This document shows positions 8,936 to 17,445 of a stretch of DNA of 64,000 bases, in pieces. The notes beneath the pieces are model-generated. The model was not told the DNA's origin. It ran no database searches and saw only the letters and a program-made list of their open reading frames with translations. The first letter of the stretch is position 1, and each line of letters opens with the position of its first letter. Made by a program: the position numbers and the translations under genes. The stretch spans positions 186,001 to 250,000 of the forward strand of contig JAIXWK010000003.1 of assembly GCA_027491295.1 (NCBI GenBank). Direction: 5' to 3'. The stretch comes from Microbacteriaceae bacterium. GTDB lineage: Bacteria > Actinomycetota > Actinomycetes > Actinomycetales > Microbacteriaceae.

Positions 8936-10882
8936 CTACTTGATGATTGTGATTCGTCCGTCGGTCGCCATTACGGTGACCTTGCCGGCGGTCAAATCCG
9001 CACGCAGAGCCTCTACTACGACATCTGCGTCACGGTCGCGGATTTGTAGCTTCGGAACACTGAACTGCGTGTATCCGTCGCCACCGTAACCGAGGAAGTC
9101 CAGGGTCGCGATGGTGTAGACCGTGGAGTCCTTAGCAATGGCGGTGCCGTTCGTGAGAGTTACCTTGGTGACTCGTTCACCCTTCGGCTTAGTCACGTCA
9201 GCGGTGAACTTCATACCGGCAACCTGAGGGAATCTTCCGTCGGTTGGGTAGTTGCTCACACCGTTCTCAAGAGCCGCCCAAAGCTGAGTTCCAGTGATGG
9301 TCGTGGTTGCGTAGTTGTTACCGAATGGGTTCACGGTGTAGGCGTCACCTAGGACGACATCCCATGGCCCGGTTACGCTCGCACTTGATGTAGGACGGCG
9401 AAGTGTGGTGTCTGCCGGTAGGTAGGTGGTAGCTGGGAAAGTGTCGCGAATTCCGCCACCGTTTAGCAGCACCAAATCAGTCTTGTACTTCGACTTCACG
9501 TAGTCCGCAAGCCAAGATCCGAAGGCCTGCTCTCCGCTTCGCTCAACTGGTGGAGTGCCACCGCGAGAAGTGCGGTTTGCGACGGTTCCAATCTTTACGT
9601 CCATCTTTGCAGTTAGCTGCGCCTTGTAGCCTGCAACCATTGCAGTTGCTGCGGCATCACGCTGAACGATTAGAACGGAAGGACGGGTCACAACCTCAAC
9701 CGAGGAACCGATGACCTTGTTTGCCTTGGTGTCAACACAGAGCTGAGTTCTGGTGTACTCGGCGCCAGCGTTCTTGGTCTGAGCCACAGTGACGCCGTTT
9801 ACAACTGCGTTGTAGGTCAGGTGAGAGTGACCACCGTAGATTGCAGCCAGACCCTTGAGTGACTTTGCGTAGTCAACTAGCGGACCAGTCGCCTTGCCCT
9901 CTTCGAACTGGCTGAATCCCTCGTGGATAAGACCAACCACTACGTCAGCGCCAGCCTTCTTAGCTGCGTCGATAGCGGATTGGATCTTGGCTGGGGAGGC
10001 TTGGATTTCGATCTCCTGGACCTTGCCACCTACGGTGAAGTTGAGGTTGCCTGGGAACACCTGCTCTTTGGTCTGAGCGGTGTTGACACCGATGACTCCA
10101 ACCTTTACTCCACCTCTGTTGACGATGGAGAAGGTCTTTGCGCTCTTCGCAGGGGTTGGCTTTAGACCAGCCAGTGACGAGTAGTTGCTCGCAATCCACT
10201 GGAAGTTTGAGTTGACCATCATCTTGCGAAGGTGCTCTAGGTTGCGGTCGTGCTCGTGGTTACCAAACCCAGCAACGTCAAGCTTCATCGCGTTCAGGGT
10301 TTCGATGGTTGGAAGTTCTTCGAACTGTGAGGAGATCGGTGGAGCGGCGCCGAAGTTGTCTCCAGAGGTCATAGCGATTGTTGCCGGAACAACGCTGCGC
10401 TCGAGAGCAAATTGACCAGCAAGGCCATCGGCACCGAATAGCGCAGAAGTTCCTTCAAGTGCACCGTGGAAGTCAGAAAGCTGCAGCAGCTGCACTGACT
10501 TCAGATTGCTCGAAGCCTTTGACTTAGGAGTTGCAGGAACTCCAAAGAAATTGGAAGCTGACAGTCCGTACTCGTTGACAGCCTGGACCTTGACGTCAAC
10601 ATCTGTCATGGAGAGTACCGGCATGACCGCTGAGGTCTTTGATGCAGGGACCATGATCGGGCAGGAACCGGGTCCACCACTGATTATGTAGTGAGACACC
10701 TTTGGAAGAGCGGTAACTGGCTTCCATGAGACCTTGACGCCTCCAACAGCTGGCACGACGTCAATAACTTCTGGGGCAGTTGGGGAGGCGTAGGTGTTCG
10801 CCTGCGAAGGGGCTTGAGCCACTCCGAAAGTCAGCGCTAGCGCTGCAACGATGCTAACAATCTTGCGGGATATGGTTTTCAT
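8936..10882 (-). CDS. Secreted 5'-nucleotidase / 2',3'-cyclic phosphodiesterase (UshA-like) with Fn3-like N-terminal domain
   Basis: Two-domain extracytoplasmic phosphoesterase that likely releases phosphate and nucleosides from nucleotides. From the ATG at 10882 it is 648 residues. There is a signal peptide (residues 1-28, ending AQAPSQA), a fibronectin-III-like domain (about 34-118), then the metallophosphatase domain with metal-binding DFHG, SGDN, GNHEHD and GGHSH, then the C-terminal nucleotide-binding domain (LLNGGGIRDTFP). No LPxTG or C-terminal anchor is seen. The frame stays open to a TTG at 10915, but the ATG at 10882 follows TATTTT by 6 nt and starts the signal peptide properly. Confidence 0.93.
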   Translation of the reverse strand: MKTISRKIVSIVAALALTFGVAQAPSQANTYASPTAPEVIDVVPAVGGVKVSWKPVTALPKVSHYIISGGPGSCPIMVPASKTSAVMPVLSMTDVDVKVQAVNEYGLSASNFFGVPATPKSKASSNLKSVQLLQLSDFHGALEGTSALFGADGLAGQFALERSVVPATIAMTSGDNFGAAPPISSQFEELPTIETLNAMKLDVAGFGNHEHDRNLEHLRKMMVNSNFQWIASNYSSLAGLKPTPAKSAKTFSIVNRGGVKVGVIGVNTAQTKEQVFPGNLNFTVGGKVQEIEIQASPAKIQSAIDAAKKAGADVVVGLIHEGFSQFEEGKATGPLVDYAKSLKGLAAIYGGHSHLTYNAVVNGVTVAQTKNAGAEYTRTQLCVDTKANKVIGSSVEVVTRPSVLIVQRDAAATAMVAGYKAQLTAKMDVKIGTVANRTSRGGTPPVERSGEQAFGSWLADYVKSKYKTDLVLLNGGGIRDTFPATTYLPADTTLRRPTSSASVTGPWDVVLGDAYTVNPFGNNYATTTITGTQLWAALENGVSNYPTDGRFPQVAGMKFTADVTKPKGERVTKVTLTNGTAIAKDSTVYTIATLDFLGYGGDGYTQFSVPKLQIRDRDADVVVEALRADLTAGKVTVMATDGRITIIK

Positions 10883-10888
10883 GACGAG

Positions 10889-10894
10889 AAAATA
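10889..10894 (-). promoter_or_regulatory. Predicted -10 of the 5'-nucleotidase promoter (leaderless)
   Basis: TATTTT on the minus strand, 6 nt before the ATG at 10882. It supports the shorter start over the upstream TTG. A TTGAA element lies a plausible distance further upstream. Confidence 0.5.
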
Positions 10895-10943
10895 AAAGTT
10901 TGAACTGAATTTCAAGTAAACAATTAGCGAATGCCAAAAGAAT

Positions 10944-11018
10944 TGGTGGGCGATACTGGGTTCGAACCAGTGACCTCTTCCGTGTCAGGGAAGCGCGCTA
11001 CCACTGCGCCAATCGCCC
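10944..11018 (-). tRNA. tRNA-Val (anticodon GAC), CCA encoded
   Basis: Full cloverleaf on the minus strand: acceptor GGGCGAT pairs with ATCGCCC, the T-loop is TTCGAAC, and the anticodon loop CTGACAC gives GAC (valine). The 3' ACCA is encoded, unlike the other three tRNA genes here. Third gene of the Gly-Cys-Val cluster. Confidence 0.96.
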
Positions 11019-11032
11019 GGGTTGTTGCTGAG

Positions 11033-11103
11033 AGGTGAAGACGGGATTCGAACCCGTGTACACGGCTTTGCAGGCCGCTGCCTCGCCTCTCGGCCACTTC
11101 ACC
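11033..11103 (-). tRNA. tRNA-Cys (anticodon GCA)
   Basis: Cloverleaf on the minus strand with acceptor GGTGAAG/CTTCACC, anticodon loop CTGCAAA (GCA, cysteine), T-loop TTCGAAT and the U73 discriminator expected of tRNA-Cys. CCA is not encoded and must be added after transcription. Confidence 0.96.
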
Positions 11104-11124
11104 GTCTGTACTTAGGTGCTAGAG

Positions 11125-11197
11125 AGCGGATGACGAGACTCGAACTCGCGACCCCAACCTTGGCAAGGTTGTGCGCTACCAACTGCGCTACATCCGC
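11125..11197 (-). tRNA. tRNA-Gly (anticodon GCC)
   Basis: Cloverleaf on the minus strand with acceptor GCGGATG/CATCCGC, anticodon loop TTGCCAA (GCC, glycine), T-loop TTCGAGT and U73. CCA is not encoded. It is the promoter-proximal gene of the Gly-Cys-Val cluster. Confidence 0.96.
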
Positions 11198-11221
11198 ACG
11201 CTCTGTGAACAGAACTAGGAA

Positions 11222-11227
11222 ATTATG
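11222..11227 (-). promoter_or_regulatory. Predicted extended -10 for the Gly-Cys-Val tRNA operon
   Basis: Minus-strand TGTCATAAT reads as an extended -10 (TGN plus CATAAT) about 25 nt before tRNA-Gly, in the A/T-rich gap after the amt stop. No good -35 is seen, which fits an extended -10 promoter. Confidence 0.4.
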
Positions 11228-11271
11228 ACACAAAATTCAAAAGTGTGTGAAATCCAGAGCAACTTCACCCG

Positions 11272-12534
11272 CTAGACCTTCCAGCGAGGATCCTCTGCGT
11301 GGTAGCCGAGTTGACCATGTTGAATTGGGTCAATACCCGCTTCTTCATCGACAGACTGGACTCTAAATCCGATTGTCTTCTCGATTGCAAGAGCGATTAG
11401 ATACGCCATAACGAAGCTGTAAAGACCAACGGCAAGAACTCCAATACCCTGTGCGATTAGCTGATCTGCGGAGTGGCCAAAGAACAGCCCCACTCCCCTG
11501 CCAAAGGTGCCGATGAACATGGTTCCGACAATTCCGCCCACCAGGTGAATACCAACGACATCGAGCGAGTCATCAAACCCAAGTGCAAACTTCAACTCGA
11601 TCGCCCAAGCGCAAACAACACCTACTACTAAACCAAGCACGATGGCCCATATTGGATCTAGGAATGCACAGCTAGGGGTAATCGCTACCGCTCCAGCGAT
11701 AGCTCCAGAAGCAATGCCAACCGCCGTTGGTTTACCTGAGGTGATTCGCTCAAAAGCGGCCCAGCTGAGCATCGCTGCGGCAGGAGCGACCAAGGTGTTC
11801 AAGAACGCAAGCGAGGCAATGCCATCAGCTGCCAGTTCGCTTCCGGCGTTGAAGGCGAACCATCCAAACCAGAGAATCCCGGCACCGATAAGAGTGAGTG
11901 GAACGTTGTGTGGCGCGTACATGCCCTTCCGAAAGCCAAATCTCTTACCGAGGACCAGTGCCACAGCGAGTGCTGCGGCTCCTGAGCCAACCTCAACGAC
12001 GGTTCCACCAGCGAAGTCCAATAGTCCAACATCTTTTACTAGCCAACCGCCATCCACAATCGCTCCGGAGTCATCAAGTGTGAAGTTGAAGACCCAGCCG
12101 GCGATTGGGAAGTAGACCAAAGTCGCCCAGACGCCTGCGAACACCATCCATGAACCAAAGCGAGCCCTATCGGCAATTGCACCGGAAATCAGTGCAACGG
12201 TTATGACCGCAAAGGTGCCTTGGAACGCTGCGAAGACAAGGTCAAAGCTCATCCTCTCGTCAAGAAACTGATTCAGGAAAATGCTGCTGGTATCTATTCC
12301 GAGAATGCCATCGAACCCAAAGTAGGTAGCGGACCCTTCTCCGGAGAATGCCATGGCGTAGCCGTAAGCAATCCAGAGGATAGAGACCAATGCGAGAGCG
12401 CCAAAGGACATCATCATCATGGAGACAACCGATGATGCCCGGACCAAACCTCCATAGAAGAAGGCCAGCCCAGGCGTCATAAACAGCACCATCGCGATGC
12501 ACGTAATCAAGAAGTAAATCTGGTCGCTTTGCAT
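11272..12534 (-). CDS. amt: Ammonium transporter (second of a tandem pair)
   Basis: Eleven-helix Amt/MEP/Rh channel for NH4+/NH3 uptake, 420 residues. It begins with the hydrophobic stretch ending LMTPGLAFFYGGL-type residues, and the family blocks FAGGTVVEVGSGAAAL and DDSLDVVGIHLVGG with the pore histidine are present. An AGGAGG SD-like element precedes the ATG at 12534. It is a clear paralogue of the gene directly upstream, separated by a 59-bp gap with a hairpin. No glnK (PII) gene accompanies either copy. Confidence 0.96.
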   Translation of the reverse strand: MQSDQIYFLITCIAMVLFMTPGLAFFYGGLVRASSVVSMMMMSFGALALVSILWIAYGYAMAFSGEGSATYFGFDGILGIDTSSIFLNQFLDERMSFDLVFAAFQGTFAVITVALISGAIADRARFGSWMVFAGVWATLVYFPIAGWVFNFTLDDSGAIVDGGWLVKDVGLLDFAGGTVVEVGSGAAALAVALVLGKRFGFRKGMYAPHNVPLTLIGAGILWFGWFAFNAGSELAADGIASLAFLNTLVAPAAAMLSWAAFERITSGKPTAVGIASGAIAGAVAITPSCAFLDPIWAIVLGLVVGVVCAWAIELKFALGFDDSLDVVGIHLVGGIVGTMFIGTFGRGVGLFFGHSADQLIAQGIGVLAVGLYSFVMAYLIALAIEKTIGFRVQSVDEEAGIDPIQHGQLGYHAEDPRWKV

Positions 12535-12548
12535 TGTTCCTCCTCACG

Positions 12549-12583
12549 CAAATACTCCCTCAGCCAGGCCGAGGGAGTATTTG
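12549..12583 (-). terminator. Hairpin between the two amt genes (terminator or attenuator)
   Basis: Inverted repeat of 13 bp (arms 12549-12561 and 12571-12583) with a 9-nt loop; on the minus strand the second arm ends TATTTG rather than a long T-run. It lies after the first amt and before the second amt SD, so it may end most transcripts or set the ratio of the two proteins. Confidence 0.5.
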
Positions 12584-12593
12584 AGCTATCTCC

Positions 12594-13850
12594 TTACTCT
12601 TTATCTGATCCGAAGCTGTAGGCGAGTTCACCGTGAACTACGGTGTCGATGCCGGCAATCTCATCCTCGGCTTTGACTCTGAAGCCGATGGTCTTTTCGA
12701 TGGCGTAACCAATCAAGAGCGCCATTACGAAGCTGAAGACCAGAACCGCAACCGAACCAATTGCCTGGATTCCAAGCTGCTCCCAGCCGTATCCAAACGC
12801 GAGTCCAACTCCGTTGCCAAACAGGCCAATCCACAAGGTCCCGATGAGGCCACCCACAAGGTGGATTCCAACAACATCGAGTGAGTCATCGAACCCAAGG
12901 CTGAACTTGAGATCGATTGCCAAAGCACATATGACACCGGCTACTGCGCCAAGTGCAATTGCCCAGATTGGATCTACCGATGCACAAGCCGGAGTGATAG
13001 CTACAAGACCGGCAACAACACCAGAGGCAGCGCCGACGCTTGTTCCCTTGCCGTGCTTAATCTTCTCTACAGAAATCCAACCAAGCATCGCGGCTGCAGG
13101 AGCAGCGATTGTGTTTATAAAGGCAACTGTCGCAACGCCATCAGCAGCTAGCTCGCTGCCTGCGTTAAATCCAAACCAGCCAAACCAAAGAAGCGCAGCA
13201 CCAATCAGGGTCAATGGCACGTTGTGAGGCTGCATTATTCCCTTGGAGAAACCAAAGCGTTTTCCGAGCACAATCGCAAGAGCAAGAGCTGCGGCGCCGG
13301 CATTGATGTGGACCGCTGTACCTCCGGCGAAGTCAATTGCACCCAGCTTGTCGACGATCCAACCACCCTGGTCTGAAGGAATGAAGTTGAACACCCAGCC
13401 GGCCACCGGGAAATAGACCAAGGTTGCCCAAAGCCCTGCGAAGACCATCCATGCACCAAACTTCGCACGGTCGGCAACCGCACCAGAGATTAGGGCAACT
13501 GTGATTATTGCGAAGGTAGCCTGGAAGGAAACGAAAGCAAGCTCAGGGAATGCGCCCACAGGAGCTGCCGCTTCGGCAACCTGGGCAGTAAGACCGATTG
13601 CGTTGGTGTCAATTCCAATGATGTGAGGGATGCCTACCCAACCGGCGTCATCAATGTCGGCAAAGGTGATCGCGTAACCGTAAAGCACCCAGAGCACGGC
13701 CACCAAGCCGAGCGAACCGAACGAAAGCATCATCATGCTGACAACGCTCTTAGCCTTTACCAGTCCTCCGTAGAAGAATGCCAAGCCCGGTGTCATCAAC
13801 AACACAAATGCAGCCGAAAACAGGACGAAAGCTGTGTTTCCCTGATCCAT
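12594..13850 (-). CDS. amt: Ammonium transporter (first of a tandem pair)
   Basis: Amt-family channel of 418 residues closely related to its downstream neighbour: the same start-proximal TPGLAFFYGGLV, pore block FAGGTAVHINAGAAAL and C-terminal DDSLDVVGIHLVGG. It differs by a longer loop near residues 65-90. A GAGAGGG SD-like element precedes the ATG at 13850. GlnR-like direct half-sites lie 70-110 bp upstream, which fits nitrogen control. Confidence 0.96.
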   Translation of the reverse strand: MDQGNTAFVLFSAAFVLLMTPGLAFFYGGLVKAKSVVSMMMLSFGSLGLVAVLWVLYGYAITFADIDDAGWVGIPHIIGIDTNAIGLTAQVAEAAAPVGAFPELAFVSFQATFAIITVALISGAVADRAKFGAWMVFAGLWATLVYFPVAGWVFNFIPSDQGGWIVDKLGAIDFAGGTAVHINAGAAALALAIVLGKRFGFSKGIMQPHNVPLTLIGAALLWFGWFGFNAGSELAADGVATVAFINTIAAPAAAMLGWISVEKIKHGKGTSVGAASGVVAGLVAITPACASVDPIWAIALGAVAGVICALAIDLKFSLGFDDSLDVVGIHLVGGLIGTLWIGLFGNGVGLAFGYGWEQLGIQAIGSVAVLVFSFVMALLIGYAIEKTIGFRVKAEDEIAGIDTVVHGELAYSFGSDKE

Positions 13851-13920
13851 AGTCTTACCCTCTCGTAAAGTTAGACGAAGTCAATTGAATGAGTTCGTGA
13901 GCACATTCTGACCAAGCGAA

Positions 13921-13959
13921 GTTTCGACTTTGTGCGTAGTTTTGTTTCGGGCTTGTAAA
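13921..13959 (-). promoter_or_regulatory. Candidate GlnR-type operator upstream of amt
   Basis: On the minus strand TTTAC-N6-GAAAC (13959-13944) is followed by CGCAC-N6-GAAAC (13936-13921). This resembles the actinobacterial GlnR consensus GTNAC-N6-GAAAC, with imperfect first half-sites and 7 nt rather than 6 between the pairs. A like motif precedes glnA. It also sits only 15 bp before the nhaA start on the other strand. Confidence 0.45.
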
Positions 13960-13973
13960 AAGATGGAGGACCA

Positions 13974-15098
13974 ATGAAGAGCGAGCGCTCTGCTGCACTG
14001 GTCTTGATGGCGGCCGCGATAGCTGGTCTTGTGCTTGCAAACTCACCCCTGGGTGAGCAGCTTCTCAACTTCAAGAACCTTTACATAGGCATTGAATGGC
14101 TCGGGCTCAACCTAAGCCTCGAACATTGGGTTAGCGATCTACTACTCGCAACCTTCTTTTTGGTTGCCGGTCTTGAACTGAAGTACGAGCTTCGAAGCGG
14201 TGTTCTTTCAAGGCCATCCACAGCTTTAGTTCCGATTGTCGCAGCGCTCGGTGGTGTGATTGTTCCTGCCGCCATATTCACTTTTCTAAATGCCGGAACA
14301 GACGGCCTTAGGGGCTGGCCAATCCCCACGGCCACCGACATCGCTTTTGCACTTGGTGTGCTGGCAATCTTTGGTAGGGGGCTACCTAAGCAGGCCCGCA
14401 TTTTCTTACTTGCACTGGCCATTTTCGATGACTTGATCGCGATAGTACTTATTGCCACCTTCTTCACTAGCGACCTGCAGGTGGGTTGGCTGCTACTTGC
14501 ATGCGCCGTAGCCGCGCTTCACGCCCTCGCGGAACGATTCAAGCGGTTACCAATGAATCTGATTCGAGTAGTTAGCTTTTTAGTTCTCTGGTATTTCGTG
14601 CTCCAATCGGGTGTGCACCCAACAGTCGCCGGTGTGGCAATGGGGCTTTTGATTCCCGCACGCAAGGCGCACTCTCTTATCGAAAAGATGCAACCCTGGA
14701 CTAATTCAGTCGTGCTGCCGCTATTCGCGTTCTTTGCAGTAGCCATAGCGCTACCAAACTTTTCGGATCAGACCTCAAATGTCTTTCTTGGGGTGCTTGT
14801 CGCCCTCCCAGTTGGGAAAATCCTCGGCATTACTCTTTTTGCTCTAATCGCTAATGGCATTGCGAGCAAGGAAGCTCGGTTAGAACTTGCGACGCTGGAC
14901 TTCCTAGCGCTGTCTGCACTGGCAGGTGTTGGCTTCACGGTGTCAATGCTTATGGCCAAACTTGCATTTGAGGACCATCCAGAGCTTGCGCACGAGGCGA
15001 CGCTAGCTGTGCTGTTGGGTTCGGTTATATCAATGACGATTGGTGCAGCAATTGCGCAATCTAGGGCAAAGTTCTACCGACAACTTGCGAATCAGTAG
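13974..15098 (+). CDS. nhaA: Na+/H+ antiporter NhaA
   Basis: Electrogenic sodium/proton exchanger in the cytoplasmic membrane, 374 residues and about 12 helices. The two adjacent transport aspartates occur in LAIFDDLIAI near residue 160, and PTATDIAFALGVLA near 115 is the second family signature. A GGAGGA SD element lies about 5 nt before the ATG. The 3' end overlaps convergent zapE by 7 bp. Confidence 0.96.
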   Translation: MKSERSAALVLMAAAIAGLVLANSPLGEQLLNFKNLYIGIEWLGLNLSLEHWVSDLLLATFFLVAGLELKYELRSGVLSRPSTALVPIVAALGGVIVPAAIFTFLNAGTDGLRGWPIPTATDIAFALGVLAIFGRGLPKQARIFLLALAIFDDLIAIVLIATFFTSDLQVGWLLLACAVAALHALAERFKRLPMNLIRVVSFLVLWYFVLQSGVHPTVAGVAMGLLIPARKAHSLIEKMQPWTNSVVLPLFAFFAVAIALPNFSDQTSNVFLGVLVALPVGKILGITLFALIANGIASKEARLELATLDFLALSALAGVGFTVSMLMAKLAFEDHPELAHEATLAVLLGSVISMTIGAAIAQSRAKFYRQLANQ

Positions 15099-16093
15099 AG
15101 CTCGCAGAGCGCTCCGATTCGGGAAAGTGCCCTGAGATACTTCTTGCGATATCCACCAGAGATCATGGTGCTAGAAAAGACCTTGGTTGCCGAGATGTCT
15201 CCTGAGGTACGCAGTGGGATCTGCTGCTCGTAGAGCCGGTCTACTAGCGCTACGAGTCTCAGCGCAGCAACCTGGTCCTCGAGCTGGAAGACATCGTAAA
15301 TTGCGAACGAGCCAACATCAGAAATCAACCTTCTGAACTTTGTTGGGTGCAGTTGACCAAGGAGGGTCAGTAACTCACTGAACTTCATAGCTGTTGGGTC
15401 TGGTTGATAACCGATCCAATCCTGAAGCTCTCGAATCGAAAGGTTGCGGGACTCTGCAGAGGAGTCACGGTGTCTGTAGTCCTCGCCATCAACGCTAATG
15501 ATCTCAAAGCGCTCCCCCAGACCTTGGATTTCTCGCTTGAAATCCTCGGCGGCAAATCTTCCTTGACCGAGTGCGTTTGGCGGAGTGTTAGATGTTGCTG
15601 CGAACTTCACTCCGACGGCGGAAAGCTCCTTTAGAAAACGTGACATCAGCATGGTGTCGCCTGGATCGTCTAGTTCAAACTCATCTATGCAGATCAAGCC
15701 AAACTTTGAGAACTCCTTCACGGCAGTCTGGAAGCCGATGTATCCAACCAAGCTGGTGTACTCCAGAAAGCTACCAAATGCCTTGTGGCCTTGGAACTCG
15801 TGCCAAATCGAGGCGAGCAAGTGAGTTTTGCCCACACCAAAGCCGCCGTCAAGGTAAATCCCTGGAGCAGTAGAGGTCTTTGCAAACAGCTTGGCCCGTT
15901 TACCGGTTACGAATTGTTTCGCTATCTCAACTGCCTGCTGTTGGGAGGGGAAATTGGCGTCAGGACGGTAACTTTCAAACCTTGCCTTGGCAAATTCAGG
16001 CGGAGGCAGAAGTTGTTTGATTAGTTCATTAGGGGTTAAATCTGGGACAATTGAGGGAAGGGAATTAGCACCAGTTATGCGCTGTTCTAACAA
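15092..16093 (-). CDS. zapE: Cell division protein ZapE (AFG1-like ATPase)
   Basis: P-loop ATPase of the AFG1/ZapE family; the E. coli protein acts at the FtsZ ring. Walker A is YLDGGFGVGKTHL, Walker B is LICIDEFELDDPGD, and the N-terminal block LLPPPEFAKARFESYRP is typical. I chose the TTG at 16091-16093 because GGGAGG lies 7 nt upstream; this gives 333 residues. An in-frame TTG at 16126 would add 11 residues and would overlap that SD. Divergent from the sulfurtransferase gene. Confidence 0.9.
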   Translation of the reverse strand: MLEQRITGANSLPSIVPDLTPNELIKQLLPPPEFAKARFESYRPDANFPSQQQAVEIAKQFVTGKRAKLFAKTSTAPGIYLDGGFGVGKTHLLASIWHEFQGHKAFGSFLEYTSLVGYIGFQTAVKEFSKFGLICIDEFELDDPGDTMLMSRFLKELSAVGVKFAATSNTPPNALGQGRFAAEDFKREIQGLGERFEIISVDGEDYRHRDSSAESRNLSIRELQDWIGYQPDPTAMKFSELLTLLGQLHPTKFRRLISDVGSFAIYDVFQLEDQVAALRLVALVDRLYEQQIPLRTSGDISATKVFSSTMISGGYRKKYLRALSRIGALCELY

Positions 16094-16141
16094 ATTGAAT
16101 CCTCCCAGATTCGCCAGTTTAGACAATAGAGAAGGACCGTC

Positions 16142-17020
16142 ATGTCAGAAACATCGAGAATCTCCGGTTATGCCCACCCAGATGTTCTAGTTACAACCGA
16201 ATGGTTGGAGCAGAATTCCGCGAGTGTGAAGATCGTTGAGTGCGATGAGGACGTTTTGCTCTACGAAGTCGGTCACATTCCAGGTGCGGTCAAGCTTGAC
16301 TGGCACACAGAGCTAAACGACCAGGACAAGCGTGACTACCTAACCGGTGCACAATTTGCAGAGCTTATGAAGGCAAAGGGCATCGACCGCAATGACACGA
16401 TCGTGCTCTACGGAGACCGCTCGAACTGGTGGGCGACCTATGCGTTTTGGGTAATTAAGCTGTTTGGCCACGAGGACGTTCGAATCCTCAATGGTGGACG
16501 TGCCAAGTGGATCGCAGAAGGCCGAGATATCACCAAGTCGGTGCCTGCTGCAGCTGCAGTCAACTACCCGGTTATCGAGCGTGACGACAAGACCATCCGC
16601 GCGTTCCGAAATGAAGTCCTAGAGCACATTGGAAAGCCACTGGTAGATGTGCGCTCCAGACCTGAGTACACCGGTGAGCGCCTGCACATGCCTGACTATC
16701 CAAATGAAGGTGCTTCCAGAGGCGGTCACATCCCAACTGCAGCTTCAATCCCTTGGTCCTCTGCGATTTTGGAAGACGAAACTTTCAAGGATGTTGCGGA
16801 CCTCAGACACATCTACTTCGATGCAACCGGCTTTGACCCAAGCGATGACTTCATTGCCTACTGCCGAATTGGTGAGCGTTCAAGCCACAGCTGGTTTGTG
16901 CTCAAGTACCTTCTTGGCGTCAAGAATGTCCGCAACTACGACGGATCCTGGACCGAGTGGGGCAATCTAGTCGGCGTTCCAATCGCCGTTGGCGAAGAGC
17001 CTGGGGTATTCGCCCGTTGA
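16142..17020 (+). CDS. sseA: Thiosulfate/3-mercaptopyruvate sulfurtransferase (tandem rhodanese)
   Basis: Two-domain rhodanese that moves sulfane sulfur to thiophilic acceptors. The C-terminal domain holds the active-site loop with C241 (YCRIGERS); in the N-terminal domain the matching loop reads YGDRSN, with Asp where Cys would be, as in other inactive N-terminal rhodanese domains. It is 292 residues. GAGAAGGA precedes the ATG. Its TGA overlaps the TTG start of sufE, so the two are translationally coupled. Confidence 0.93.
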   Translation: MSETSRISGYAHPDVLVTTEWLEQNSASVKIVECDEDVLLYEVGHIPGAVKLDWHTELNDQDKRDYLTGAQFAELMKAKGIDRNDTIVLYGDRSNWWATYAFWVIKLFGHEDVRILNGGRAKWIAEGRDITKSVPAAAAVNYPVIERDDKTIRAFRNEVLEHIGKPLVDVRSRPEYTGERLHMPDYPNEGASRGGHIPTAASIPWSSAILEDETFKDVADLRHIYFDATGFDPSDDFIAYCRIGERSSHSWFVLKYLLGVKNVRNYDGSWTEWGNLVGVPIAVGEEPGVFAR

Positions 17021-17445
17021 ATTCCAACGCCCAAGCAGTGATAGATGATTTCACCTTCTTAGAGGAGCGAGATCGGCTTCAGCTGCTTTTGGAGTTCAGT
17101 GAGCAACTTCCAGACCTAGATGCTCGTTTCGGTGAAAACCCAGAGCTTTTGGAGCGAGTGGAAGAATGCCAATCGCCGGTCTTTATCGCTGTTGAGGGCA
17201 ATTTGCAACGAGTTTCGCTTCACTTCTCGGCCCCCCAAGAGGCACCTACCACGAGAGGCTTTGCCTCAGTACTCAGCTCAGCTTTGAATGGTCAGAGCGC
17301 GCAGGAGATACTGGACCTTCCGGATGATTTCCCATCGATGCTGGGATTAGATCGACTGATCTCACCCCTGCGAGTCAGAGGTATGCGTGGAATGCTCTCA
17401 AGGATCAAGCGCAAGACTCGAGAGATCGTTGCCCAAGGTAACTGA
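17017..17445 (+). CDS. sufE: SufE family sulfur-acceptor protein
   Basis: Small sulfur-transfer protein, 142 residues from a TTG that overlaps the sulfurtransferase TGA (TTGA). The sulfur-accepting cysteine is C51 in EECQSPVF, in the position of E. coli SufE Cys51. No cysteine desulfurase lies beside it, so the rhodanese may be the sulfur donor (inference). A GTG at 17038 is an alternative start but would lose the N-terminal helix. The frame is open further upstream, but that part overlaps sseA. Confidence 0.9.
   Translation: MNSNAQAVIDDFTFLEERDRLQLLLEFSEQLPDLDARFGENPELLERVEECQSPVFIAVEGNLQRVSLHFSAPQEAPTTRGFASVLSSALNGQSAQEILDLPDDFPSMLGLDRLISPLRVRGMRGMLSRIKRKTREIVAQGN

Noticed and set aside
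11022-11228. Plus-strand open frame of 68 codons
   Set aside because: It runs antisense through the tRNA-Cys and tRNA-Gly genes and has no other support.
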